A stretch of DNA of 10,980 bases. Origin: a bacterium (GTDB lineage: Bacteria; Patescibacteriota; Minisyncoccia; Minisyncoccales; CG1-02-41-26). Each line of letters begins with the position of its first letter. Position 1 is the stretch's first letter. The notes under the pieces were generated by a model that saw only the letters and a program-made list of their open reading frames with translations, was not told the origin of the DNA and made no database searches. The stretch covers positions 1-10,980 of the forward strand of contig JAGGTS010000036.1 of NCBI GenBank assembly GCA_021163625.1, in the 5' to 3' direction. A program made the translations under genes and the position numbers. Below, one piece after another: positions 1-6,836 of the stretch.

Positions 1-29
1 AATCCGAAACCCGAAAAAATACCAAATTC

Positions 30-63
30 CCAATGACTAAATATTTTTATTATTGGTCATTGG
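30..63. repeat. Inverted repeat (hairpin) in the deleted element
   Basis: CCAATGAC at 30-37 is the exact reverse complement of GTCATTGG at 56-63. A further AATA/TATT pairing (40-43 with 51-54) is possible in the loop. In the intact element the corresponding arms lie either side of the gene, so the deletion has brought two complementary arms together into a compact stem-loop. Confidence 0.65.
37..60 (-). pseudogene. Seven-codon remnant of the four-helix-bundle gene
   Basis: On the minus strand an ATG at 60-58 opens a frame reading M-T-N-N-K-N-I and ends at TAG (39-37). The intact gene at 10357 begins M-N-N-N-K-N-N-R, so the first codons are shared apart from one substitution (AAC to ACC), and the frame then runs into sequence that lies just after the stop codon of the intact gene. 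It is too short to encode a functional protein. Its value is that it marks the left copy as carrying a relic of the coding sequence. Confidence 0.7.
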
Positions 64-115
64 TCATTTTTTCGTCATTCGTCATTCGGGTTTCGTCATT
101 TACAAACTATTTTGA

Positions 116-168
116 TTTGTAATTTGTAATTTAGAATTTGTTTAGAATTTAGGATTTAGAATTTATTT
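116..168. repeat. Degenerate 7-bp tandem repeat (TTTGTAA / TTTAGAA)
   Basis: The tract reads as heptamers: TTTGTAA twice (116-129), TTTAGAA (130-136), a partial TTTG (137-140), TTTAGAA (141-147), TTTAGGA (148-154), TTTAGAA (155-161), then decays. It begins inside the arm shared with the right-hand element and continues beyond it; the right copy diverges after 10290 and has no such array. Shorter heptad-like iterations (TCATTGG, TTCGTCA) occur at 54-88 within the shared arm. No function can be assigned from sequence. Confidence 0.6.
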
Positions 169-174
169 GTTTGG

Positions 175-195
175 TTGTGCTTAGGGTAAGCACAA
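175..195. terminator. Perfect 9-bp hairpin beyond the 3' end of the operon
   Basis: TTGTGCTTA (175-183) and TAAGCACAA (187-195) are exact reverse complements around a GGG loop. TTGG/CCAA (171-174 with 198-201) can extend the stem past a 2-base bulge. It starts 7 bp after the stop codon of the last minus-strand gene, where a terminator would be expected. However, the sequence that follows on that strand is A-rich, not a T-tract, so this is not a classical intrinsic terminator. It could instead be a transcript-end stabiliser or the boundary of the repeat element. Confidence 0.45.
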
Positions 196-201
196 GCCCA
201 A

Positions 202-756
202 CTAAAAAATATTTAATGAATAAAATGTTTGTTCAAAAACATCTATCACTTTTTTTGCTTCTTCCTTCTCAAGCTTGTAATCCGGGTCGTGAATAATATC
301 CTGGCATACCTGATGTGCCCATAAAATCTTTTCCACATCAATATCTTCTGGCAAACCTATCTCTTTTATTTTTTCCTCAACGCTTTTATTTTTATAGCCA
401 ATTTTTGACAAAACTAAATCAAAAAACTTCTCTGCTTCAATTAAAGCAATCTTCCTGCCTTCTTCTGTTTCTGAAAAAAGCATCATTTTTATTTTTTCCC
501 ATTTCTTTTGGTATTTTGAAATGGCAATCTGGCGTTTATAGGAGCCAAAATCGCTTAATAAATCAGAATTAACAGATAAATAACTGCTTTTTTTAAGGAA
601 ATAAATAATGCAAATAATAAAAAATACGGAAATAAGAATAAAGATAATTTTTAAGGAAAGTAGTTTTTCTTGAATTTGGGGAGAAATCAAAAAATTTAGA
701 AAATTTTCCAAATCTCTAAAAAATGAATTTGTATTGGTTATTATTATCTGTTCCAT
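202..756 (-). CDS. Hypothetical single-pass membrane protein
   Basis: I do not recognise a named family for this 184-residue protein. One strongly hydrophobic segment at about residues 34-54 is followed by KKSS, suggesting an N-outside or N-terminally anchored topology with the basic, lysine-rich C-terminal two thirds in the cytoplasm. The C-terminal part is predicted helical and contains KIGYKNKSVEEKI (118-130) and then WAHQVCQDIIHDPDY (146-160) and EEAKKVIDVFEQ (165-176). From memory, similar W-A-H...HDP...A...FE stretches are common in uncharacterised Patescibacteria membrane proteins. The H-D pair after a helix loosely recalls HEPN domains, but the HEPN Arg is replaced by Gln, so I do not claim that. 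It starts with ATG at 756, 31 bp after the gatA stop, and is the last gene of the block. Confidence 0.75.
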   Translation of the reverse strand: MEQIIITNTNSFFRDLENFLNFLISPQIQEKLLSLKIIFILISVFFIICIIYFLKKSSYLSVNSDLLSDFGSYKRQIAISKYQKKWEKIKMMLFSETEEGRKIALIEAEKFFDLVLSKIGYKNKSVEEKIKEIGLPEDIDVEKILWAHQVCQDIIHDPDYKLEKEEAKKVIDVFEQTFYSLNIF

Positions 757-787
757 ATTTTAAAAATCCGGATTGCCTTGCCTGCAA

Positions 788-2239
788 TCAGACAATCTCC
801 TTTTCCATAAATTCTGCCATCTTAAAAAGCTTGTCTTCTGAAAAAGCCTCAGAAATAATCTGCAAGCCAATAGGCAAGTTGCCAGCCATACCGCAAGGAA
901 GAGACAAGGCAGGCATTCCGGCTAAATTAACAGGGACAGTATATATGTCGGAAAGATACATCTTTAAAGGGTCGTTTATTTTCTCCCCTATTTTAAAGGC
1001 AGTATAGGGAGATGTTGGAGTGATAATAAAATCAAATTTTTTGAAAGTTTCTTCAAATTCGTTCTTTATTAAAGTCCTTACTTTTTGAGCCTTTAAATAA
1101 TACGCCTGATAATAGCCCGCAGACAAAGAATAAGTTCCAAGCATTATCCTTCTCTTCACCTCGCTGCCAAAACCTGTTTCTCTTGTTTTCAAATAAATAT
1201 CAAGCAGTTCCTTGTTCTCGGGAAAATCGCTGTTTCCAGAGAATCTTTTGCCATATCTAATCCCGTCATATCTTGCAAGGTTTGCGCTTGCCTCAGAAGT
1301 AGAAATAAGATAATAAGCGGCAAGGGCATATTTGCTGTGCGGTAAAGAAATTTCTTCAATTTTAACTTTATTCCCTTCAAGCCTTTTAATCGCTTTTTCA
1401 ATGGCCTGCCTTACTTGAAGGTCAATCCCCTGCCCAAAATACTCTTTTGGAACGCCTACTTTTACCTTTGAAGGGTCAAATAATCCTTCTTCCTTTCTCT
1501 GAAAAAAATCATAATCAACGCTTGTCGCATCTTTTTCGTCTTTCCCTTTAATAGTTTCAAAAACAATTTTACAATCCTCAACATTTTTAGCAATAGGGCC
1601 TATTTGGTCAAGCGAAGACGCAAAGGCTATTAAGCCAAAACGGGAAACAGAACCATAGGTCGGCTTTAATCCAACCACGCCGCAAAATGAAGCCGGCTGC
1701 CTAATTGAGCCGCCAGTGTCAGAACCAAGGGCAAAAACAGCTTCTTTTGCCGCAACAGCGGCAGCAGAGCCCCCGGAAGAACCGCCCGGCACCCGGCTTA
1801 AATCATTTGGATTTTTTGTTGTTTTAAAAGCGGAATGTTCTGTTGACGAACCCATAGCAAACTCATCAAGATTTGTTTTGCCCAAAACAACCGCCTTCTC
1901 TTTGTTTAATTTTTCTATAACCGTTGCGTCGTAAGAAGCAATATAGTTTTCAAGAATTTTTGAAGCAGCGCTACATTTAAAATCTTTTACCAAAATATTG
2001 TCTTTAACTGCGTAAGGAATGCCTTCAAGCAAGCCGATCTCTCTGCCCGAAGAGATATCTTTGTCAACGGCTTCTGCCTGCTTTAAGGCAGATTCTTGAA
2101 ATAAATCTAAAAAAGCAGAAATATTATTGTCTGTTTTTTCTATCTTTTCGAGATAAGCTTTGGTTATCTCTTTGGCAGAAATTTCCTTATTCTTCAGCAA
2201 ATTATGAATCTGCCTTATTGTAAAATTAAAAAAATCCAT
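788..2239 (-). CDS. gatA: Asp-tRNA(Asn)/Glu-tRNA(Gln) amidotransferase subunit A
   Basis: GatA is the amidase subunit of GatCAB, which makes Gln-tRNA(Gln) and/or Asn-tRNA(Asn) from misacylated Glu- or Asp-tRNA; it releases ammonia from glutamine and passes it to GatB. The 483-residue length is typical. The amidase-signature triad is intact and falls at the same numbers as in well-studied GatA: Lys79 (in AVKDN), cis-Ser154 (in PGGSSGGS) and nucleophile Ser178 (in GSDTGGSIRQPA). The C-terminal substrate region SLPCGMAGNLPIGLQII is also present. The ATG at 2239 gives the expected N-terminus (FTIRQIHNLLKNKEISAKE). It lies 39 bp downstream of gatC, in the usual C-A order. gatB is not next to it and must be elsewhere if the complex is functional. 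Confidence 0.97.
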   Translation of the reverse strand: MDFFNFTIRQIHNLLKNKEISAKEITKAYLEKIEKTDNNISAFLDLFQESALKQAEAVDKDISSGREIGLLEGIPYAVKDNILVKDFKCSAASKILENYIASYDATVIEKLNKEKAVVLGKTNLDEFAMGSSTEHSAFKTTKNPNDLSRVPGGSSGGSAAAVAAKEAVFALGSDTGGSIRQPASFCGVVGLKPTYGSVSRFGLIAFASSLDQIGPIAKNVEDCKIVFETIKGKDEKDATSVDYDFFQRKEEGLFDPSKVKVGVPKEYFGQGIDLQVRQAIEKAIKRLEGNKVKIEEISLPHSKYALAAYYLISTSEASANLARYDGIRYGKRFSGNSDFPENKELLDIYLKTRETGFGSEVKRRIMLGTYSLSAGYYQAYYLKAQKVRTLIKNEFEETFKKFDFIITPTSPYTAFKIGEKINDPLKMYLSDIYTVPVNLAGMPALSLPCGMAGNLPIGLQIISEAFSEDKLFKMAEFMEKEIV

Positions 2240-2278
2240 ACTAAAAATTGCAAATAATAAATTTTACAGCCCCTAAAG

Positions 2279-2572
2279 CTAAAGGATTGCCTTTACCTTG
2301 AGCCTTCTTTCCTCTTTCTCGGGAAAAGCTTCAATCAATTTTTTATTAAGTTCAGGGTCAGAGCTGAAAACTTTGTCTCTGTCTTCCCTTAATACGTTTT
2401 TAACCGCCAAAGGATAATATGTCGGCTTAATCCCTGAAACATCAACTTCTTGGATTAGCTTAAAATAATCCAAAATTTTAGAAAGCTCTTTTTGAATTTT
2501 TGCTGTCTCTTCTTCTGAAAGACCAAGCCTTGCCAGGCTGGCTATATGTTTTGTTTCTTCTTTGCCGGGCAT
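2279..2572 (-). CDS. gatC: Asp-tRNA(Asn)/Glu-tRNA(Gln) amidotransferase subunit C
   Basis: GatC is the small subunit that wraps round GatA and stabilises its contact with GatB. The 97-residue length is normal for the family (about 95-100). The diagnostic N-terminal helix is present, with HIASLARLGLSEEETAKIQ (residues 9-27), followed by the helix KILDYFKLIQEVDVSGIKPT; the D-V-S-G-I-x-P turn is a family hallmark. The late segment normally carries an L-R-x-D motif, seen here as VLREDRDKV. ATG at 2572 is the only reasonable start. It follows mreB1 after a gap of about 103 bp that contains a hairpin and precedes gatA by 39 bp. Confidence 0.95.
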   Translation of the reverse strand: MPGKEETKHIASLARLGLSEEETAKIQKELSKILDYFKLIQEVDVSGIKPTYYPLAVKNVLREDRDKVFSSDPELNKKLIEAFPEKEERRLKVKAIL

Positions 2573-2611
2573 AGTTAGATATAAAAATTAAAATAAAATT
2601 ATTTTGCTTTT

Positions 2612-2657
2612 GCAGGTTTTTGGGGCAACATTTGCCTAAACTTATTGCCAAACCTGC
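2612..2657. other. Bulged hairpin between mreB1 and gatC
   Basis: GCAGGTTT (2612-2619) pairs with AAACCTGC (2650-2657), and GGCAA (2624-2628) with TTGCC (2645-2649), giving a 13-bp stem with one 4-base bulge and a 16-base loop. It lies between the mreB1 stop (2676) and gatC start (2572) and is GC-richer than the surrounding spacer. Read on the minus strand, the downstream sequence is A-rich without an obvious T-run, so an intrinsic terminator is not clear. An mRNA processing or stability element in the gatCA leader is equally possible. Confidence 0.5.
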
Positions 2658-2675
2658 CAATTAACAAATTAAAAA

Positions 2676-3728
2676 TCAGTCAAATGAACTGCCGTTTTCA
2701 ACATCAATTAAGGCCTCCTTTAAATGGTCAAGGTTTTCAATGACAACTCCCCCTCCCCTTACTACCGCTGTTAACGGGTCTTCTATCCTATTAACCGGCA
2801 TTTTTGTCTCTTGGCTTATTAAAGTGTCCAAGCCCCTAAGGAGAGACCCTCCGCCAACCAATTGGATGCCGCTTTTCATAATATCCGCAATCAAATCAGG
2901 CGGCGTTGACTCAATTACTTCTTTTGTCGCCTCAATAATCTGGCTTAAAGAAGGCTTAATCGCAAGCATTATGTCTTCTGAAGAAACTACCACTTCCTCT
3001 GGCAACCCGCTAACTAAATTCCTTCCCCTTACAGCCATTTCTTTTTCCTCTTTTGACCGGATAGCTTGGCCAATATTGATTTTTGCCTGTTCAGCAGAGC
3101 TTTCGCCGATTAAAAGCTTATAGTTTTGCTGCATATAGGCAATTATGTCTTCTGAAAAACGGTCTCCTGCAACTGTAAGTTTTTTTGACCTGACAATTCC
3201 TCCAAGCGAAATTACAGCAATATCGGTCGTTCCCCCGCCAATGTCAATTAAAAAACTTCCTTTTGCCTCTTGAATAGGAAGCCTTGCCCCGATTGCCGCG
3301 GCAATCGGCTCTTCAATTAAAAAGACATTTCTTGCTCCAGCGTTTCTCACAGCGTCTTTTACAGCTTTGCGTTCAACCTCAGTGGAGCCGCAGGGAACCC
3401 CGACAATAATATTTGGCCAAGCAAGGGAAATCGCCCTATGGCTATGGACTTTTTCAACAAAATACCTAAGCATTTGTTCGGTAATTTCAAAATCAGAGAC
3501 AACGCCCCTTGTCAAAGGCCGAATCGCCTGGATATGGGCAGGCGTTCTGCCGACCATCTTTTTTGCCTCTGCGCCAACGGCAAGAATCTGGCCTGTTTTT
3601 TTATTCAAGGCAACAACAGATGGCTCACTGATAACAATCCCCTTCCCTTTAACATAAACAAAAGAGCTTGCCGTGCCAAGGTCTATTGCAATGTCTTCGC
3701 TAAAATATGAAGCAATTTTATTTAACAT
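2676..3728 (-). CDS. mreB: Rod-shape-determining actin homologue MreB (canonical copy)
   Basis: MreB forms membrane-bound antiparallel filaments that organise the cell-wall elongation machinery. This 350-residue protein has the actin-fold ATP site in order: phosphate-1 loop DLGTASS (16-22), NEPSVVA-like SEPSVVA (34-40), VGRTPAHI (59-66), VPCGSTEVERKAV (111-123), the catalytic-region LIEEPIAAAIGA (137-148), phosphate-2 loop DIGGGTTDIAVI (162-173) and adenosine motif LVGGGSLLRGL (290-300). All are canonical. Its ATG (3728) lies inside the end of proS, an 11-bp overlap that suggests translational coupling. A second, more divergent MreB is encoded at 7873-8880. In many bacteria mreB is followed by mreC and mreD; here it is followed by gatC. 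Confidence 0.95.
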   Translation of the reverse strand: MLNKIASYFSEDIAIDLGTASSFVYVKGKGIVISEPSVVALNKKTGQILAVGAEAKKMVGRTPAHIQAIRPLTRGVVSDFEITEQMLRYFVEKVHSHRAISLAWPNIIVGVPCGSTEVERKAVKDAVRNAGARNVFLIEEPIAAAIGARLPIQEAKGSFLIDIGGGTTDIAVISLGGIVRSKKLTVAGDRFSEDIIAYMQQNYKLLIGESSAEQAKINIGQAIRSKEEKEMAVRGRNLVSGLPEEVVVSSEDIMLAIKPSLSQIIEATKEVIESTPPDLIADIMKSGIQLVGGGSLLRGLDTLISQETKMPVNRIEDPLTAVVRGGGVVIENLDHLKEALIDVENGSSFD

Positions 3729-4989
3729 ATTTTTTCTTTAAGAAATTAAGGGCTTCTCTTTTCTTTAATAATTTTATCCTTCCAGAACTTCTCTCCTTCA
3801 ATTCAACCATTTGCTTTTCAAGCGTTTTCTCGCTGACGACCAATCGCCAAGGAATGCCAATTAAGTCTGCGTCAACAAATTTCTCTCCGGCCGCCTTGTT
3901 TTTTCTGTCATCGTAAAGGACGCTAATGCCGGCTTTTGTTAAATCAGAATATAACTTTTTGCTGTAATTTTCAATGCTTTTTGCGGCTGCCTTGTTTGAG
4001 CTTTGAAGAGGCAAAATATGGGCGTTAAAAGGGGCAATAGAATCTGGCCAAATTATGCCTTTGCTGTCATTATTCAGCTCTACGACCGCGCCAAGCAACC
4101 TGCCAAGCCCAATTCCGTAGCATCCCATTAAAACAAATTTCTTTTCTCCCTGCTTATTTGTAAATGTTAAGCCAAACGGCTCTGAAAATTTGGTTTTTAA
4201 CTTAAAAATATTGCCAATTTCAACCGCCTTTTTTACCTCAAAATTTTTTGAGCCGCAATTAGGGCAAGATGGCGTTTTGCTTTTTATTTCTTTGTTCACC
4301 GCTATGCCGCATTTTTTGCAGATATAAATCGTGTCTTCTCCGGCAGGAGTCAGCGCTTGGAACTCGTGGGAATACTTTGAAAAGCTTCCTCCGGAAGCAT
4401 AAGTTAAGTATAAAAACTGCTTTTTAATGCCGACTTTTTGAAAAATTTTAAAATAAGAGCGCTTTACTTTTTCATAATACCTGTCCAAATCCTCTTGCGA
4501 ACTATGAAAAGAATAGAGGTCTTTCATTATAAATTCTTTCACCCTTAATATGCCCGATTTTGCGCGTTTCTCTTTTCTAAACTTTGTTTGTATCTGGTAA
4601 AGATAAAGAGGCAAATCGTTTTCTGCTTTAATGAATTTTTTTGCAAGAGGGACGATTATCTCTTCATGGGTAGGGCCAAGGGCAAACTCTTTTTCTCCTT
4701 CCTTTAATTTATATAAATCATCCATTGAGTCCCATCTTTTTGTTTCCTGCCAGAAAAGCTTTGGATGAAGGGCGGGCAAAAGCAATTCTTGGCCGCCAAT
4801 GCCCTGCATCTCCTGCCTGATAATGCCCTCTATTTTTTTAAGGACCATAAACCCAAGCGGCAAAAAGCTGTAAATGCCCGATGAGAGCTTATCAATAAAG
4901 CCGGCTCTCTCTAAAAAAACGGCGTTTGCGCTCTTTTCTTCTTTTGCCGCCTCCCTGCTTGTCCTTGAAAAAAGCTTTGATTGGAACAT
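3718..4989 (-). CDS. proS: Prolyl-tRNA synthetase, compact form without the editing insert
   Basis: This class II synthetase charges tRNA(Pro) with proline. Visible signatures are SSGIYSFLPLGF (36-47), motif 1 (about 48-62), the TxE loop GPTHEE (105-110), motif 2 with FRKEKRAKSGILRVKEF (137-153) and FIMKDLYSFH (153-162), then EIGNIFKLKTKFSE (257-270) and motif 3 GCYGIGLGR (289-297). The HGTP-type anticodon-binding domain occupies about 320-423. At 423 residues it is about 150 shorter than standard bacterial ProS. The missing part is the INS editing domain between motifs 2 and 3; in its place is a short Cys4 stretch (C224, C227, C242, C245) that looks like a zinc ribbon. Cis-editing of Ala-tRNA(Pro) should therefore be absent. 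ATG 4989 gives the expected N-terminus. It lies between rseP and mreB1. Confidence 0.95.
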   Translation of the reverse strand: MFQSKLFSRTSREAAKEEKSANAVFLERAGFIDKLSSGIYSFLPLGFMVLKKIEGIIRQEMQGIGGQELLLPALHPKLFWQETKRWDSMDDLYKLKEGEKEFALGPTHEEIIVPLAKKFIKAENDLPLYLYQIQTKFRKEKRAKSGILRVKEFIMKDLYSFHSSQEDLDRYYEKVKRSYFKIFQKVGIKKQFLYLTYASGGSFSKYSHEFQALTPAGEDTIYICKKCGIAVNKEIKSKTPSCPNCGSKNFEVKKAVEIGNIFKLKTKFSEPFGLTFTNKQGEKKFVLMGCYGIGLGRLLGAVVELNNDSKGIIWPDSIAPFNAHILPLQSSNKAAAKSIENYSKKLYSDLTKAGISVLYDDRKNKAAGEKFVDADLIGIPWRLVVSEKTLEKQMVELKERSSGRIKLLKKREALNFLKKKYVK

Positions 4990-5021
4990 AAGTTTTAACG
5001 ATTTTTACCAAAAAAATTAAA

Positions 5022-6128
5022 TTAAAACAGCCTTACCACATCCATTATTGTTACAACAACCATAAGAAGTATTAAAGCAATAAAAAACGCAGCTGTAACT
5101 TTTTGCTCAATCTCCTGCCTTATAGGCCTTTTTCTTATTCCTTCAATCACTAAAAACAAAAACCTGCCTCCGTCTAAAGCCGGTATTGGCAGGGCGTTAA
5201 ATATCGCAAGCCAGATAGAAATAACGCTTACCAAAAATAAAAATTTATCAATGCCGTAATTTAAAAACTGGTTCATTATTTGGGCAACGCCGACCGGGCC
5301 AACAATCTCCACTCCGCTCATTTTTTCCCCTTTAAAATGCTTAACTACAAGTTCTGCAAGCGAAACCGGAATTTTTATTGTCACCCTTGCCGTAATCAGC
5401 GCCCCTTCCAAAGGAGCTTGCCACCAAGAATATTTTTCTTTGATAATCCTTGACATACCAATCCCTACAGCACCCTCGCCTTTAGGGGGAGATTTTCTTG
5501 GAACAAGAAAAATGTCATTTTCTTTGTTTCCCCTTTTTACGGTTAAAACAATTTTCTTGCCTAAATTTTGCCCGACAAATTGCTGGATATCTTTAATCTG
5601 GCTTATCTTCTGGCAGTTATGTTTGCCGCCCGAATTGTCTGCAAGCCCTATTGTTGTTACAACATCGCCTATTTTGATGCCTGCTTTCTCAGCGGGCGAA
5701 GCGGGGCTGATGTAAGTAATGACAATTTGCGGATTTTTGCCCTGCAAAACAGCGTTCTGGGGAACTTCTTTTTCTATCCCCCAAACTCCTGCAATTAAGG
5801 TAAATAAAATAAAAGATATTATCCAAAAAGAAATGACTCCGCCCAAAACTATCAAAGACCTTTGCCAAACAGGCTTTTTTGAAAAACTATTTTCGCTCTC
5901 AACTCCGCCCTCTTCGCCAACTATCTTAACAAAAGCGCCAAAAGGGATAAGGTTTAACGAATAAATTGTCTTGCCAATTTTCTTTCCGAAAATGCGCGGC
6001 GGATAGCCAATGCCAAATTCTTCAACTCCCACGCCAAATTTTTTAGCCATTAAAAAATGGCCAAGCTCGTGGAGAGCCATCAAAACAACAATTGTAAATA
6101 AAATAATCAAAATGTTTATAACCAGCAT
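5022..6128 (-). CDS. rseP: Site-2-type intramembrane zinc metalloprotease (M50, RseP/RasP-like)
   Basis: The protein is a membrane-embedded metalloprotease that cuts substrates within the bilayer, classically anti-sigma factors and signal-peptide remnants. The zinc motif HELGH is at residues 20-24 inside the first membrane helix, and the third ligand is in NALPIPALDGG (311-321, Asp319) in a later helix. Further membrane segments lie at about 93-113, 295-312 and 346-366. A single PDZ domain spans roughly 120-210, with the carboxylate-binding region ISPASPAEKAGIKIGD (140-155). Its 368 residues suit the one-PDZ forms; E. coli RseP has about 450 and two PDZ domains. It follows frr by 55 bp and precedes proS by 32 bp. 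No anti-sigma factor substrate is encoded nearby, so the pathway is unknown. Confidence 0.93.
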   Translation of the reverse strand: MLVINILIILFTIVVLMALHELGHFLMAKKFGVGVEEFGIGYPPRIFGKKIGKTIYSLNLIPFGAFVKIVGEEGGVESENSFSKKPVWQRSLIVLGGVISFWIISFILFTLIAGVWGIEKEVPQNAVLQGKNPQIVITYISPASPAEKAGIKIGDVVTTIGLADNSGGKHNCQKISQIKDIQQFVGQNLGKKIVLTVKRGNKENDIFLVPRKSPPKGEGAVGIGMSRIIKEKYSWWQAPLEGALITARVTIKIPVSLAELVVKHFKGEKMSGVEIVGPVGVAQIMNQFLNYGIDKFLFLVSVISIWLAIFNALPIPALDGGRFLFLVIEGIRKRPIRQEIEQKVTAAFFIALILLMVVVTIMDVVRLF

Positions 6129-6183
6129 AATAACATAACTTTTAATAAAAGGTTGAGCTTAACCGGCTCTCCAACAAAATTAA

Positions 6184-6747
6184 TTATCCTTTTATCTCTT
6201 CTTCTTTATTTTTGACAGCCTCTTCCATTTTCTCTTTGCATTCTGAAGCAGCCTTGTCTAAATCATCCCTGCCCCGATATTTGTCATCCTCCCTAATTTC
6301 ACCTTCCCTAAACTTATTTTGAATTTCCTTCCAAGCCTTATCCCTTATTCTTCTTATTTCTTGGAAAAACTCTTCCTTTTTTTTCGCCAAAACGGCAATC
6401 AGGTTTTTTCTTGTTTCCTCTGAAAGCGGCGGAGCCGAAAGGTAAATATTGTTTGATTCAGTCCTCACCCCAAAGCCAAGGTTCTCTTCCTCAATAGCCT
6501 TAACAGTAGAATCAAGATAGCTTTTATCCCAAAGCTGGATTTCTATCTCCCGGTTGGAAACAACAGAAACAGCCCCAAGCTGCTTTATAGGCATTATCGA
6601 GCCAAAGCAGTCAACTTTTATGTCCTCAACGAAAGCAGCTGAAACTCTCCCCGACCTTATTTTGGAAACTTCCTCTTTAAAGCTTGCCAAAGCTTGGTTT
6701 AATTCTTCTTTTGCGTTAGCAACAATTTCTTTATATGTGTTTTCCAT
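6184..6747 (-). CDS. frr: Ribosome recycling factor
   Basis: RRF works with EF-G to split the post-termination ribosome. The protein has 187 residues from the chosen start, close to E. coli's 185. Domain I helices are recognisable: IRSGRVSAAFVEDIKV (family R-[ST]-G-R motif) and, in the C-terminal half, EIRRIRDKAWKEIQNKF. Domain II carries VVSNREIEIQLWDKSYLDSTVKAI and APPLSEETRKNL. The Arg-rich I-R-R-I-R-D element is the usual rRNA-contacting helix. I chose ATG at 6747 (MENTYKEI) over the in-frame TTG two codons upstream, because ATG is normal here and the family N-terminus fits. Immediately upstream on the coding strand is an A/T pentamer tract with no Shine-Dalgarno sequence. It is followed by rseP, a conserved neighbour in many bacteria. 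Confidence 0.96.
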   Translation of the reverse strand: MENTYKEIVANAKEELNQALASFKEEVSKIRSGRVSAAFVEDIKVDCFGSIMPIKQLGAVSVVSNREIEIQLWDKSYLDSTVKAIEEENLGFGVRTESNNIYLSAPPLSEETRKNLIAVLAKKKEEFFQEIRRIRDKAWKEIQNKFREGEIREDDKYRGRDDLDKAASECKEKMEEAVKNKEEEIKG

Positions 6748-6751
6748 AGGC

Positions 6752-6807
6752 AATTTAATTTAATTTAATTTAATTTAATTTATTTTATTTTATTTATTTA
6801 TTATTTT
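6752..6807. repeat. A/T microsatellite, (AATTT)6 then ATTTT/ATTT units
   Basis: Six perfect AATTT units cover 6752-6781 on the plus strand, followed by ATTTT twice and a run of ATTT-like units to 6807. On the coding strand this is an AAATT array ending four bases before the frr start codon, so it makes up most of the frr leader. Simple repeats of this kind are prone to slippage and could vary the leader length, but they may also be plain AT-rich spacer. Confidence 0.85.
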
Positions 6808-6836
6808 GGGCAACCTTTATTTTCACCTTTACTTTT

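Larger units (their letters stand above)
1..127 (-). mobile_element. Internally deleted copy of the four-helix-bundle (IVP) element
   Basis: Read on the minus strand, this stretch reproduces both ends of the intact unit at 10290-10765 but not its middle. Positions 44-127 match 10290-10373 in inverted orientation, 81 of 84 bases (differences at 56, 94 and 119). Positions 1-42 match 10724-10765 without a mismatch. The two blocks are separated here by one base (43), against 350 bp (10374-10723) in the intact copy. The missing part is nearly the whole four-helix coding sequence. Position 1 is the window edge, so the copy may extend further left. A deletion derivative is the simplest reading because part of the coding start remains; an ancestral empty form is the alternative. 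No transposase or target duplication is visible. Confidence 0.85.

Noticed and set aside
116..168. CRISPR-like array
   Set aside because: Units are 7 bp, contiguous and without spacers, and no cas genes are present.
2478..2660. Small minus-strand open frame overlapping the start of gatC
   Set aside because: It overlaps gatC in another frame and the intergenic hairpin, and its translation has no recognisable features.
2740..3123. Plus-strand open frame antiparallel to mreB1
   Set aside because: It is the shadow of a clear MreB frame; its translation shows no recognisable motif. Similar plus-strand frames opposite the other minus-strand genes were left out for the same reason.
6140..6180. Terminator between frr and rseP
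   Set aside because: Only a GAGC/GCTC stem of about 4 bp is possible, too weak to call.
6748..6753. TTG start two codons upstream of the frr ATG
   Set aside because: The ATG fits the RRF N-terminus and there is no ribosome-binding signal favouring TTG.
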